A stretch of 54,504 nt of DNA from an uncultured Microscilla sp. (GCF_947493425.1 NZ_CANLRP010000038.1:1-54504); one strand, 5' to 3'. Positions 25,566 to 34,970 are shown, counted from the stretch's first letter. The notes: a model not told the origin generated them from the letters alone. Made by a program: numbers and translations.

Positions 25566-25967
25566 TTAGTCAAGCCAGTCAATGGCTTCTTCGGTAGAAC
25601 TAAAGTAACGAGAGTGGTTTCCCTGAATACTATTTTCAAGCGATTGCTCTACTGATTTTTGGGCAAAAAAATCATCTGATATTACCAATGCACTGATATT
25701 GGTCAGTTGCTGTTGTACTATTTTGTTTAAGAAGTGTTCTTTGACCCAACCTTGCATGTCAGGGTCTATAGTATAGGCAAATTTTTTAAGGTTGATCAAT
25801 GTTTTCTCAGGACGATACTTTTGTAAGTACTGGAGCGCTTGTTCGGTTTCTTTTTGGTACTCAATATCTTCCATTTTCAAGGTAGAAGCATTCCACCTGA
25901 AATGTAATGTTGAGTTTTTTTTATGAAACGAAATTTCCTGATACTTACTTTTGTATATTATTTTCAT
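25566..25967 (-). CDS. Small STAS/SpoIIAA-like protein (133 aa, tentative)
   Basis: A soluble 133-aa protein with alternating beta and alpha segments: HFRWNASTLKMEDIEYQKE, PEKTLINLKKFAYTIDPDMQ, ISALVISDDFFAQKS, EEAIDWL. The pattern and size fit the STAS/SpoIIAA-like proteins frequent in Bacteroidota, but no conserved phosphoacceptor Ser is obvious, so the family call is tentative. It is transcribed alone, with its own terminator. Its role is unknown. Confidence 0.5.
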   Translation of the reverse strand: MKIIYKSKYQEISFHKKNSTLHFRWNASTLKMEDIEYQKETEQALQYLQKYRPEKTLINLKKFAYTIDPDMQGWVKEHFLNKIVQQQLTNISALVISDDFFAQKSVEQSLENSIQGNHSRYFSSTEEAIDWLD

Positions 25968-26020
25968 GAGTGCTGCATCCTGGGTTCAAACCTGATCTAT
26001 TCAGCAAAAAACGTACATCG

Positions 26021-26062
26021 AAAAGAAAAAGTTTAACTTTCCAGGCGGAAAATTAAACTTTT
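26021..26062 (-). terminator. Terminator of the LRR gene
   Basis: A 16-bp stem (26027-26042 with 26047-26062, one G-T pair) closed by the loop AGGC, followed on the minus strand by a T-rich tract. It lies 37 bases past the LRR gene stop. Confidence 0.75.
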
Positions 26063-26098
26063 AGGGATTATTACTATTAAGAAATAAGGAAGCTTTAA

Positions 26099-27007
26099 TT
26101 AAAATCTCACGTCACACTGAGGCAATGCATTGAGTATACGGTCTTTTTCGTCTTTTGAGAGTGGATTGCCTACCAAAATCAAAGTTCTGAGTCCCTTCAT
26201 TTTTTTTAGGTGAGTAGGCATAGTGGCAATTTTATTATTGCTTAAGACTAATAACTCCAGTTTACTTAGCTGAGTAATACTTTCGGGCAATTGTGTAAGG
26301 TGGTTGTTCGATAATATCAAGGCGTTCAAACTTTTCATTTGCCCTATATCCTTCTTCAGCTCCTTGATTTGGTTGTGTTCCAGGTTAAGTTTGTGCAGTT
26401 GGGTCAGTTGATACAGCTGAGTAGGCAAAGCAGTAATGTGATTGTAGCCCACGCTGATCAATCGGAGTTTTTGTAGCTTTCCCAAAGCCGCTGGCAAGCT
26501 CTTAAGTTGGTTATAGTCTAGCTCTAGTACCTGTAGGTTTTGCATAGTGCCCATACTTTCAGGCAGTTGCTCTAAATGATTGATCATCATGTGTAATAAG
26601 CGCAACTTTTTAAGCTGACCAATGCTTGTAGGCAAAGTCTTGATTTTATTCTTGGCAAGGTTCAAGCGTTTCAATTGAGTCAATTTTCCAACACCTTCAG
26701 GTATATCAGTCAATTTATTTTGGCGAATATTGAGCACCTCTAGTTCGGCTAGGGTAAATATAGAAGGATGCCACTGGGTAAGCTTATTTTTCATCAAATT
26801 TAAAAACTTAAGCTGAGGCAGCTTGTCCAACCCTTGTGGTACTTCCTGTAGTGCTTGGTTACGCAAATTGAGCAATGTACCCTGCCCCTGAATGGCTTGT
26901 TGTACTGAGGTGTGTATCAGCCCATGTTTAGGAGTAGGCACTTGTGCCAAAGCCAGTCCTGTTTGCAAAAAGCAAAAAACGAATATATAAAGAATGTTTT
27001 TTTTCAT
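26099..27007 (-). CDS. Exported leucine-rich-repeat protein
   Basis: A 302-aa protein with a signal peptide (residues about 1-21, hydrophobic and ending in LALAQ). About ten LRR units of about 23 residues follow (LxxLxLxxNxLxxLP, the plant/Shoc2-like bacterial type, e.g. LEVLNIRQNKLTDIPEGV). A short cap region ends in LPQCDVRF. LRRs form a curved protein-binding surface, and the partner is unknown. The Sec signal places it in the periplasm or outside. It sits downstream of the PhoX-like gene, but a terminator between the two suggests separate transcription. Confidence 0.85.
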   Translation of the reverse strand: MKKNILYIFVFCFLQTGLALAQVPTPKHGLIHTSVQQAIQGQGTLLNLRNQALQEVPQGLDKLPQLKFLNLMKNKLTQWHPSIFTLAELEVLNIRQNKLTDIPEGVGKLTQLKRLNLAKNKIKTLPTSIGQLKKLRLLHMMINHLEQLPESMGTMQNLQVLELDYNQLKSLPAALGKLQKLRLISVGYNHITALPTQLYQLTQLHKLNLEHNQIKELKKDIGQMKSLNALILSNNHLTQLPESITQLSKLELLVLSNNKIATMPTHLKKMKGLRTLILVGNPLSKDEKDRILNALPQCDVRF

Positions 27008-27022
27008 TGTTGTTAGAAATTT

Positions 27023-27055
27023 AAAAACAGGAGCACTGTTTATTTGTGCCCCTGT
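27023..27055 (-). terminator. Terminator of the PhoX-like gene
   Basis: 10-base arms ACAGGAGCAC / GTGCCCCTGT (one mismatch) with a 9-base loop, followed on the minus strand by TTTTTAAATTT. It lies 66 bases beyond the stop at 27121 and just before the LRR start. Confidence 0.65.
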
Positions 27056-27120
27056 AATGGTTCAATCATCAAAAAGATGTGTAGTGTAGATTGCTTATTT
27101 TAAGGTATTCACACAATTGC

Positions 27121-30069
27121 TTATTTTTGATAGTTGATAACACTTGTTTGTCGTTTGCCATTGGCAGTTACTACAATCAAAAGGTTTTGTTGTTGAGAAA
27201 CGTGTCGGTTTAGGTCAAAAGCCAATTGATGTTTGCCTGCCTGCAGGTGTTTATTGAACAAAGTGGTTACTTTTTGCCCCTGAGTTGTAAGCAAATCAAT
27301 TACTACTTTGCCCTCGTATTCGGTAGCAAAAGCCACATTGACTTTGCCTTGCATTGGAGGATTTGGAAAAACCTTCATGGCTTGTACACCAGTAGCTTCC
27401 TGGGCAATGGTTGTTCCTGTTGTGCGATTGTTTAAAGTACCCAAGTCTTTGTTAAGCGCAATCACTATAGTAGCCGATTGGTTAAAACGTACACTGTTTC
27501 CGGCAGCATCGGTTTGGCTACTATTCCAAAAGCTGGGGTGTTGAATAGACAAAAACATAAAACGTCCATCAGGCGAGAAAGTGATTCCGGTAGGTTCTGA
27601 GCCATTGGGCGAAGACCCAAACAATTTTACCCTGGGGTTGCTTTGGGTATGTCCGTTTTCTACCATCCAGATATAGTCTCTGCCACCATCTTGCAATACC
27701 CATAAGTTACCGTCATTGTCAAAAGCCAGGTTATCGTTGCCACTACCCCAAGACTCGTTTACTGTGCCACTGTTGGTAGCAATAGGGTAGCTACGCCCAC
27801 CTACAAACACTTCAAATCCTGATATTGTGGAACCGTTATCGTTGAATCTATACACTCTGCCATTTCCCTTAGAGGTATAATAAATTTTCCCGTTAATTGG
27901 GTGAATTTCTACATCCTCTACTCCACTAAAATTATTACCACCCAGTGAAGAGGCAATAGAAGACGTGTTATTACGGTCACTTTTAGTGCTGTTAGGCACT
28001 TGTACCCAACGTCCGGTAGACCTGGTAGGGTTTCCACCACTTAAGCCACCATCTAGTTTTAACACATACAACCTTCCGCTGGACAGGTTTTGGGCGCTGT
28101 TTGCTACAAACTTATACACACAGCTAGTGCCTCCGTCTTCGCCATAATATACCGTTCTGCGGTCGCTTGCCACCACTACATTTTCGTGACGCATACGCCC
28201 TAATGCCCATAGTTTTTCCTGCTTACCATTGCCATAAGACTTTACACGTTTGGTGACAGGGTCAATCTCTACACACCAGCCTACATCTTCATAACCATCG
28301 TTGTTGTTGTCGCCACTGTTGTAAGTTTCTTCGCAAGTAATTACGGTACCCCAAGGCGTAATGCCACCCGAACAATTGCGGGTAGTAGTTACCAAGGCGT
28401 TGTTGTAAAAATCAACTGCCTGGTTACTGTTTACATTCCATAATTTAGACGTGTTGCTATAGCTTAGGCGCATCATAGATACACCACCAGGAGTATTCTC
28501 GTGGTTTACAGAAAGGTAACCGTTGGTGCTACTGTTGTTAATGGGCACATACCCGGTAAAGTCATGGTTGCCTGGTACATTGCCCCCACCAGTAGTATAA
28601 CTATCGCCCTGCTTCATCAACATTTGAAAACGATGTGAAGAAGGAATGATCAAACGAGAGGTTTGACTGGTAGGACTGATAGAGGTAAAGCAACTAATCT
28701 TGTTACATCCGCCATTAGATGGGCTCACTGTAATATAAGATGTTTTAGTTTCTACATCACTGCCATAAGCATTGCGTGCCGTCAGCCTTACTGTAAACCT
28801 TCCAGCACGATTGTAAGTAACCACCGGGTTAGTAGCAGTACTGCCAGAGGGTGAACCACCACTAAATACCCAACTGTAGCTGCTAGGGTTATTTGTTGAC
28901 CGATTGCTAAAGTTTACACTTTGACCTACTGTAATGTTGGTACGATTTGCTACAAATGCAGCAACTGGAGGCGTTCCACCACCAGAGCCAATGTTTACAG
29001 TATAATCTTCTACTTCTCCATCTTGAAAGTTTTCACAAGCGGTAGCAGGTCCGTTATACTTCATAGACACACGCATACGGGTACGACGTGTGATGTTGGC
29101 AGGCACCCTAACGGTACCACTTACTGTAGAACTAGCCGTAGACCCTGCGTCATATACTAGCTCACCTGCATCGTTAAAGTCACAGTCTCCATTGTAATCT
29201 ATCCATACTTTGAAGTATTCTTGGTAACTAGAGCCTGAAAACCCAGGAGTAAGGCGGATGTTGTAGCTTCGTCCAGCGCTTAAATTAATGGTTCGATTAG
29301 TAAAGTTGGTGTAATTGTTCGCGCCCGATGTATTAGAAAAACCCCCTAGTTCTACCTTGGCAATGTGCTCATAAGTAGAGCGATTACTGGTAGACGTGCA
29401 ATAGTTGCAACCACTTCCGCCACCATTGGTATAGTTTACCACCAACAAGGGGGCTTTACTGCTACTACCATTGTAAGCCTCAGCAGTGCGTTCTCCACTA
29501 CCATTAATGATAATAGCGATATTGTTGCCCGATGCCCAACCATTGCGGTTTACAATTTCTTGCACAATACCTTTAAGGTTAGGAGTACGTTGTCTGGAGC
29601 CAGCTTCTCCGACACTGTTCCAGGCAGGTACATTGTTCCAGTTTACTCTGGCAGAAGTAAGGCTACGTGAAGAAATATTTTTGTTGCTTGACGAAAAAGT
29701 ACCTGCACTATTCGTATCTTCTCCTCTAATCACAAGGTTGGTTGTTCCACTATTGGTTTCATCGGCGGTAAACTGCACATAAGCCGATGTGATAACTGCT
29801 CTTCGTGGAATGTTTAGGTTACGAAATAGCATGCCTACCCATTGGTTGCCTCTGGTGCTTCCGTCGCGTACTAATTCAAGGTCAGAACTATTGAGGTACA
29901 TACGCCCTGGGCTGCTTCCAGCGTCACCGCCTCGTTCTTCAGCATCATCATTTGACGATGACACCCTTACTGAAATTTGTGTTTGAGCAATTGAGAGGTG
30001 GCTTATCCCAATCATCAGGCATATACAAAAAAATGTATACCACTTGGTGGTTAAGTAGTGATGTTTCAT
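27121..30069 (-). CDS. Secreted PhoX-like (DUF839) phosphatase with DNRLRE, GEVED, PKD and T9SS sorting domains
   Basis: A 982-aa protein. Signal peptide at residues 1-28; a DNRLRE/disaggregatase-like beta-sandwich (about 32-213, ending in LLVVNYT); a CNYC..TS linker; a GEVED domain (about 225-358, DGEVEDYTV); a PKD domain (about 366-448); a DUF839/PhoX-type propeller (about 455-890) with the characteristic CSGGITPWGTVITCEE, which contains a conserved Cys; and a C-terminal T9SS type A sorting domain (about 905-982, KVFPNPP start). PhoX enzymes are Ca2+/Fe-dependent alkaline phosphatases that release phosphate from phosphoesters. The T9SS tag predicts secretion across the outer membrane and attachment to the surface. 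Substrate and activity are inferred from the family. Confidence 0.85.
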   Translation of the reverse strand: MKHHYLTTKWYTFFCICLMIGISHLSIAQTQISVRVSSSNDDAEERGGDAGSSPGRMYLNSSDLELVRDGSTRGNQWVGMLFRNLNIPRRAVITSAYVQFTADETNSGTTNLVIRGEDTNSAGTFSSSNKNISSRSLTSARVNWNNVPAWNSVGEAGSRQRTPNLKGIVQEIVNRNGWASGNNIAIIINGSGERTAEAYNGSSSKAPLLVVNYTNGGGSGCNYCTSTSNRSTYEHIAKVELGGFSNTSGANNYTNFTNRTINLSAGRSYNIRLTPGFSGSSYQEYFKVWIDYNGDCDFNDAGELVYDAGSTASSTVSGTVRVPANITRRTRMRVSMKYNGPATACENFQDGEVEDYTVNIGSGGGTPPVAAFVANRTNITVGQSVNFSNRSTNNPSSYSWVFSGGSPSGSTATNPVVTYNRAGRFTVRLTARNAYGSDVETKTSYITVSPSNGGCNKISCFTSISPTSQTSRLIIPSSHRFQMLMKQGDSYTTGGGNVPGNHDFTGYVPINNSSTNGYLSVNHENTPGGVSMMRLSYSNTSKLWNVNSNQAVDFYNNALVTTTRNCSGGITPWGTVITCEETYNSGDNNNDGYEDVGWCVEIDPVTKRVKSYGNGKQEKLWALGRMRHENVVVASDRRTVYYGEDGGTSCVYKFVANSAQNLSSGRLYVLKLDGGLSGGNPTRSTGRWVQVPNSTKSDRNNTSSIASSLGGNNFSGVEDVEIHPINGKIYYTSKGNGRVYRFNDNGSTISGFEVFVGGRSYPIATNSGTVNESWGSGNDNLAFDNDGNLWVLQDGGRDYIWMVENGHTQSNPRVKLFGSSPNGSEPTGITFSPDGRFMFLSIQHPSFWNSSQTDAAGNSVRFNQSATIVIALNKDLGTLNNRTTGTTIAQEATGVQAMKVFPNPPMQGKVNVAFATEYEGKVVIDLLTTQGQKVTTLFNKHLQAGKHQLAFDLNRHVSQQQNLLIVVTANGKRQTSVINYQK

Positions 30070-30353
30070 TGAGTATAGTAAAGTTTATATATAAGTAAAA
30101 AAGTGTCCGTTTTTTCGGAGCGCAAATATGACCAGACCTCGAAGGGATTCAAACCATTAAACATTAACTTTTTATTATAAAAATGGGTAAAGTGGAGTAG
30201 CATGTTTACAATTTTTTGATGAGAGAAGCTTCGCTCTTGGGCAAATAAAATGAGAATTGCTGTATGAAACAGAGGAGTCTGTATGGTTGGGTAATTAGTC
30301 AAAAACGCTATTAATTTTCTGTTAAAATTCCTCGAAAACCCTACTTTCACTTA
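30070..30353. other. Gene-free spacer between divergent genes
   Basis: It holds the promoters of the PhoX-like gene (-) and the amidohydrolase gene (+). A minus-strand open frame here lacks any family similarity and abuts the PhoX start, and I do not accept it. No repeat recognised. Confidence 0.5.
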
Positions 30354-30361
30354 TATTTTTG
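30354..30361 (+). promoter_or_regulatory. Possible -7 promoter box for the amidohydrolase gene
   Basis: TATTTTTG, matching TAnnTTTG, 39 bases before the ATG at 30401. No clear -33 element. Confidence 0.35.
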
Positions 30362-30400
30362 TTAAGGTTGTCAGACAATTATGTAACTTCATTTACTATC

Positions 30401-31597
30401 ATGTATCCAATGAAAAACCTGATCATATTGATTTTGACTACTTTTTTGTTTGCCCAGTGTAATGGGCAAAATAAGTATGACCCTGACACCAACAACAATC
30501 AAAAGTTTAAAAAAAGGTATGCTAAAAAACGCCCTAAAGGTTCGCCTACCCAAATGGGGTTTCAAGAGTATAACCCAGCGTCTACCTTGATAGTGCCCGA
30601 ACATACCCCTACCCAAGCCAAGTACCCCTTTATTGATGTGCACAATCATCAGTGGCGCATGGGTAACCAGGATTTGAGTGATTTAGCAGCAAAAATGACA
30701 GCGTTGAATATGAAAGTAATGGTAAACCTAAGTGGACGTGGTTGGAACCGAAATGGAGACAGTTTTTTGGCAAAAGTGATGAACAATGTCAAGACCTCAA
30801 AGCACAAGAACAGGTTCATTGTATTTACTAATATTAGTTTTAAAGGAATAGACGACCCCGACTGGACCAACACTACAGTAGCCCAACTTGAGCGCGATGT
30901 AAAAAAGTATGGAGTGAATGGACTCAAAATTTACAAAAACCTGGGGCTTACCGCCAAAGATAGCCAAGGCAAACGCATTGCGGTAAATGATCCTCGTTTG
31001 GATGCTGTGTGGGCAAAGTGTGGAGAGTTGGGGATTCCGGTGCTCATTCATACCGGAGAGCCCTTTCAGTTTTGGTTGCCACGCGACAGTCGCAACGAGC
31101 GTTGGCTGGAGTTGAAACAAAAACCAGGGCGTTACCGCAATCCAAAAAAATTTCCTTCATGGGAAGTGGTTATACAAGAGCAGCATTACATTTTCAAAAA
31201 ACATAAAAATACCAAGTTTATCAATGCTCACCTGGGCTGGATGGGCAACGACTTGAATCGCTTAGGCAAGCTGCTCGACGAGTGCCCCAATGTATATACC
31301 GAAATAGGGGCAGTGCTTGCCGAACTGGGTAGGCAACCTCGCTTTGCCCGCAAGTGGCTCACCAAATACCAAGACCGGGTAATGTTTGGCAAAGATACCT
31401 GGAAGCCCAAAGAGTACGCCGTGTATTTTAGGGTATTAGAAACCGAAGACGAATACTTTGACTACTACCGTAAGCGCCACGCTCACTGGAAAATGTATGG
31501 GCTCAACTTATCTGATCAGGTCTTAAAAAAACTTTATTATAAAAATGCCTTAAAGGTGATTCCGAACATAGATAAATCTCTTTTCCCTAAAGACTAA
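30401..31597 (+). CDS. Exported amidohydrolase (amidohydrolase-2 TIM barrel)
   Basis: A 398-aa protein. The N-terminal hydrophobic stretch ending FAQCNGQ resembles a signal peptide or lipoprotein signal with a nonstandard lipobox, so it may be anchored in a membrane. The mature part is an amidohydrolase-2 type metal-dependent TIM barrel: DVHNHQW (first metal ligands), LIHTGEPFQFW, INAHLGWMGND and MFGKDTW (last ligand Asp). These are positions expected for a Zn-dependent hydrolase or decarboxylase. The substrate cannot be told. I use the ATG at 30401 (a second in-frame ATG at 30410 is equally likely). An upstream TTG would place extra residues before the signal. Confidence 0.8.
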   Translation: MYPMKNLIILILTTFLFAQCNGQNKYDPDTNNNQKFKKRYAKKRPKGSPTQMGFQEYNPASTLIVPEHTPTQAKYPFIDVHNHQWRMGNQDLSDLAAKMTALNMKVMVNLSGRGWNRNGDSFLAKVMNNVKTSKHKNRFIVFTNISFKGIDDPDWTNTTVAQLERDVKKYGVNGLKIYKNLGLTAKDSQGKRIAVNDPRLDAVWAKCGELGIPVLIHTGEPFQFWLPRDSRNERWLELKQKPGRYRNPKKFPSWEVVIQEQHYIFKKHKNTKFINAHLGWMGNDLNRLGKLLDECPNVYTEIGAVLAELGRQPRFARKWLTKYQDRVMFGKDTWKPKEYAVYFRVLETEDEYFDYYRKRHAHWKMYGLNLSDQVLKKLYYKNALKVIPNIDKSLFPKD

Positions 31598-31667
31598 TGA
31601 AAATTGTGTATTACAATTAAATTTTCGTGAATTAGAGTGAATGTATGGTATAATAGATAAAAAAAAG

Positions 31668-31675
31668 TATTTTTG
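31668..31675 (+). promoter_or_regulatory. Possible -7 promoter box for the desaturase gene
   Basis: TATTTTTG, matching TAnnTTTG, 67 bases before the ATG at 31743. No clear -33 element. Confidence 0.35.
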
Positions 31676-31742
31676 TTCTTCAAAAGTGTTTACTATAGTA
31701 GAAATGCTATAAAGCCATAAGTGTTATTGATTGATTCAGAAA

Positions 31743-32702
31743 ATGAACGCAAACGATTATTTAAGCCCGGAAGAAATAAAAGTATTGACCCAAAAAAATG
31801 ACTGGAAAGGTTGGTGGATGGTATTGAAAATATGGGGAAGTATAGCCGCTATATTTACCCTGTTGGCTTTGTTTCCCAATGTGTTTACCATATTACTTGC
31901 TTTGGTTTTATTAGGAGGCAGGCAATTGGCCTGTGCCATTCTTATGCACGACATGTCGCACCGTGCTGTGTTCAAATCAGCCCGTTTAAATGCTTTTGTG
32001 GGCAATTGGCTGGGAGGCTATCCAGTTATCAATGATTGTGTGCGTTATCGTCCCTACCATATTAAACACCACGTAAATGTTGGCACTACCAAAGATCCTG
32101 ACTTGTCGCTTACTTATGGTTACCCTACTACCGTGATGAGCTTTCTTCGTAAAGTAGCCCGTGATCTGGCAGGTATTACTGGAGTAAAGACTCAGCTGGG
32201 GGTAGCTTTAATTAATTTTGGTTATATAGAATATACTGCCAGCCGCACTGTTCATAAGATAAGCCAAAGCAACAGGAGTAAATGGAACGTGATAAAAACA
32301 GGCGTAAACTATTATTGGCAACCCCTTTTGGCAAATGCAATGATATGGTGTGTACTGTGGTTATGCGGCGCAGGCTGGGTGTTTTTAGTATGGGTAGCGG
32401 CCTTGTTTACTACTTTTAATTTTTCATTACGGGTGCGTTCTATTGCTGAACATAGTATGGTGCCCGACCTGGAAGATGCCCACCGCAACACCCGCACTAC
32501 CTATGCCAACTGGTGGGAAAAACTCCTTTTTGCCCCTAATAATGTAAATTATCATGCAGAGCATCACTTGCTTATGACAGTGCCTCCTTACAATTTACCC
32601 AAAATGCACCAAATCATCAAGGCAAGAGGCTTTTATGAACAAGGAGTGCTGGCGCAAAACTATTGGCAAATTATAAAAATGGCTGTGAGTAAAAAAGCAT
32701 AA
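31743..32702 (+). CDS. Membrane fatty acid desaturase-like protein
   Basis: A 319-aa integral membrane protein with four or so hydrophobic helices and the three His boxes of the desaturase/hydroxylase family: HDMSHR (H-x3-H), HIKHH (H-x2-HH), and AEHHLL (x-H-x-HH type) near the C-terminus. These eight or so histidines bind the di-iron centre. Likely acyl-lipid or carotenoid-type oxidation. Regiospecificity cannot be told. The start is the ATG at 31743, with a TTG at 31731 rejected. Next to it is a cold-shock gene on the other strand, which fits membrane adaptation to cold only loosely. Confidence 0.85.
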   Translation: MNANDYLSPEEIKVLTQKNDWKGWWMVLKIWGSIAAIFTLLALFPNVFTILLALVLLGGRQLACAILMHDMSHRAVFKSARLNAFVGNWLGGYPVINDCVRYRPYHIKHHVNVGTTKDPDLSLTYGYPTTVMSFLRKVARDLAGITGVKTQLGVALINFGYIEYTASRTVHKISQSNRSKWNVIKTGVNYYWQPLLANAMIWCVLWLCGAGWVFLVWVAALFTTFNFSLRVRSIAEHSMVPDLEDAHRNTRTTYANWWEKLLFAPNNVNYHAEHHLLMTVPPYNLPKMHQIIKARGFYEQGVLAQNYWQIIKMAVSKKA

Positions 32703-32705
32703 AAA

Positions 32706-32735
32706 AACAGGTTACCTTGCGGCACCTGTTCTTTT
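32706..32735. terminator. Bidirectional terminator
   Basis: Perfect 7-bp stem AACAGGT / ACCTGTT with a GC-containing loop, preceded by seven A and followed by CTTTT. It lies between the desaturase (+) and the cold-shock gene (-). Confidence 0.7.
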
Positions 32736-32753
32736 CAAAGATCATGACAGGAA

Positions 32754-32948
32754 TTATCTATCAAGCTTTACATCGATAGCTTGCATTCCTTTTTTTCCGC
32801 GGGTTTCTTCGTATGTTACGTTGTCATTCTCAAATAATTGATCCTGCGTATCAGAAACGTGGAAGAAGATATCCTCACCAGTGTCTGAGTTAGTTATAAA
32901 ACCATAACCTTTGTCTTCTTTAAAAAATTTTACAACTCCTTTATTCAT
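32754..32948 (-). CDS. Cold-shock domain protein (CspA family)
   Basis: A 64-aa single CSD protein. RNP1-like KGYGFI and RNP2-like DIFFHVS are intact, for single-stranded RNA/DNA binding. I start at the ATG at 32948 (MNKGVVKFF), the standard N-terminus. The longer frame to 32975 adds a nonstandard MYFIIISKK. It is likely an RNA chaperone in the cytoplasm. The 355-base region upstream may include a long 5' leader, as usual for cspA-type mRNAs. A possible -7 box TAGGTTTG (minus strand, 32986-32993) lies 38 bases upstream. Confidence 0.9.
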   Translation of the reverse strand: MNKGVVKFFKEDKGYGFITNSDTGEDIFFHVSDTQDQLFENDNVTYEETRGKKGMQAIDVKLDR

Positions 32949-32985
32949 TTTTTTACTAATTATTATAAAATACAAAAGGGGCTTA

Positions 32986-32993
32986 CAAACCTA
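32986..32993 (-). promoter_or_regulatory. Possible -7 promoter box for the cold-shock gene
   Basis: On the minus strand it reads TAGGTTTG, matching TAnnTTTG, about 38 bases upstream of the ATG. No clear -33 partner. The rest of the 32949-33203 gap shows no gene. Confidence 0.35.
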
Positions 32994-33202
32994 GTTTTAA
33001 AGGCCTATATTCCCCTAAACTTTCATCCAAAGTTACACTTTTAATTGTATGAATGGGTATTTTATTTCTGAAATTGTCAGTATTTATTTGATTTTAATTC
33101 CGAGTGTCTATAAAAGCTTGAAGCAGAGCTACTAAGCACGTTTTATTTCTCTATTTAGCCTCAGTAAAGGGGTTTTTTTATAAAGAATAAGCCCGTTATA
33201 AA

Positions 33203-33250
33203 CAACAAAAAGTCGCTTTGAACCTTCGCGAGTGGTTCAAAGCGACTTTT
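33203..33250 (-). terminator. Strong terminator of the thioredoxin-crystallin gene
   Basis: Perfect 17-bp stem (33207-33223 with 33234-33250) rich in GC in the middle, beginning and ending in AAAAG/CTTTT, with a 10-base loop. It lies 54 bases past the stop at 33304. It could also act on the other strand. Confidence 0.85.
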
Positions 33251-33303
33251 GCTTGTATATCTTTTATTTGGTAACTTCTAATCTGTCATATCCGATACAA
33301 TCT

Positions 33304-34710
33304 TTACCGTATTCTCATTACTTTGATAGACGAAGCCTTGTCGTTCCAGGCAGTACCCATAAAAGCTGAAGAACTTGTAAAATCCTTGTATCTGCCCCGA
33401 AAGTTAGCGTGCTCATATACGCGCACCTTGTAGCCTCTTGGTATGCGTATCGAACTCAATTTATCATTGCCAATACGTATTTGGTTTACATTGTAGCTTC
33501 CTATGCCTACACTTTGCTTGTTGCCACGATAATTGCTATGCTCATAAAGCACTATCCGACTACGGGTGTTCAGATTATTTCTGTTTGTTGTGCTGGCTTT
33601 CATTACCCTCATAGACGATACCTTATCGTTCCAGACAGTACCCACAAAACCCGACGAACTTGTAAAGTCTTTGTACCTTCCACGAAAGTTGGCATGTTCA
33701 AAAACCCTTACTTTATACCCCCTGCGTATTTTTATTGAGCTTAATTGGTCGTTGCCAATACCTAGTTGGCTAAAGTTATAGTTTCCTGTATTAAACGACT
33801 TATTTCGTCCCCTAAAGTTGCTGTGTTCATAAATAGTAACCAAACCAAAAGAACTGTTCCCAGAGTTGCCGCTACTGCCTCCGCTTACACTGCCCCTTTT
33901 ATTGACATACTTGCTCATAGTTCTTATAAAATTACTGGCGTTTTGGTAACCTACCGATCTACCTACCAGGTTGCCACGAGCATCAAAAAACAAAACCGTA
34001 GGGTATGCCCTTACTTTGTATTTACGAGCAATAGAAGGTCCTTCTCCTTTTTCAGCATCTATTTTATAAGCCACAAAGTTACGGTTGGCATATTGCCCTA
34101 CCGACGAGGCACTAAAAGTATTGCGAGTCATTGATTTACAGGGTCCACACCAAGTGGTATATACATCTACAAAAAATGGTTTGTTTCTACGACTTGCCTG
34201 CGATTTCATACTGTTCCAACTTCCCTTAAAAAAATTAACACCAGCCGATTGGTAACTGTTACCTCCACTGGTACGTCCACCATATTTGCGCAAAGTGCCC
34301 AAAAAAGCATTGGCATTCTGATAACCCACCTGACGCCCTTTTAATCTGCCCTCATGGTCAAAAAACAAAATAGTGGGGTAAGCATTTACCCGGTATTTTC
34401 TTGCCAGGCGAGGACCTTCCCCTCGCTCAGCGTCTAACTTATAAGGAACAAAATTTCGATTGGCATAAGTACCCACACTATTGCTTGAAAAGGTATTGCG
34501 GGTCATTGCTTTGCAGGGGCCACACCAAGTAGTGTACACGTCTACAAAAAATGGTTTTTTCTGACGGCGGGCTTTTGCCAATAGTGAATTCCAATTGCCT
34601 TGGTGAAAATTGACCCCAGCCACGGTGGTAATATCTTTCTTTACAGGTGGTTTGGCAAACGCCCAGGCGCTCCATACCATCAATAAAGAGAGTATAATAG
34701 ATCGTTTCAT
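33304..34710 (-). CDS. Exported protein with two thioredoxin-like and two beta-gamma-crystallin domains
   Basis: A 468-aa protein. Signal peptide at residues 1-19 (VWSAWAFA). Two nearly duplicated thioredoxin-like domains follow, with active sites WCGPC at 62-66 and 187-191, each introduced by the same GVNFxxGxWNS motif. Then two beta-gamma-crystallin domains (about 289-372 and 385-468), each with two Greek-key motifs and the Ca2+-binding N/D-D-x-x-S-S pattern (NDQLSS, NDKVSS, NDKLSS, NDKASS). It should be periplasmic or secreted. The thioredoxin halves suggest disulfide or reductant work, the crystallin halves Ca2+-stabilised binding. The start is the ATG at 34710, because the longer frame precedes the signal peptide with unlikely sequence. 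Confidence 0.85.
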   Translation of the reverse strand: MKRSIILSLLMVWSAWAFAKPPVKKDITTVAGVNFHQGNWNSLLAKARRQKKPFFVDVYTTWCGPCKAMTRNTFSSNSVGTYANRNFVPYKLDAERGEGPRLARKYRVNAYPTILFFDHEGRLKGRQVGYQNANAFLGTLRKYGGRTSGGNSYQSAGVNFFKGSWNSMKSQASRRNKPFFVDVYTTWCGPCKSMTRNTFSASSVGQYANRNFVAYKIDAEKGEGPSIARKYKVRAYPTVLFFDARGNLVGRSVGYQNASNFIRTMSKYVNKRGSVSGGSSGNSGNSSFGLVTIYEHSNFRGRNKSFNTGNYNFSQLGIGNDQLSSIKIRRGYKVRVFEHANFRGRYKDFTSSSGFVGTVWNDKVSSMRVMKASTTNRNNLNTRSRIVLYEHSNYRGNKQSVGIGSYNVNQIRIGNDKLSSIRIPRGYKVRVYEHANFRGRYKDFTSSSAFMGTAWNDKASSIKVMRIR

Positions 34711-34970
34711 AGTAAATATTGAATAAATAGGTAAAGTATAAGTTTGTTGGTTGTTGTGTAGAGTTTTTATCATAGATTGTATGGGGTTAATAAATAACAG
34801 AGTATTGGCATCAAGCAGGAACTCCATTAGGAGTGAGTATAGCCTGATAAAATATAAAATTACGTATGGTTCAATTTACGCATGTTTTGGACAAAACGTT
34901 AAAAAAATACTATGTTTGGTGTCATAAGTTATAGTAAGCAGTATATTCTGACTATAAAGTGTACAATTGA

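Noticed and set aside
25437..25655. Plus-strand open frame of 72 codons
   Set aside because: It passes through the terminator of, and overlaps, the better supported minus-strand STAS-like gene.
30066..30350. Minus-strand open frame of 94 codons upstream of the PhoX-like gene
   Set aside because: It overlaps the start codon of the PhoX-like gene, has no recognisable domain, and lies in the promoter space of two divergent genes.
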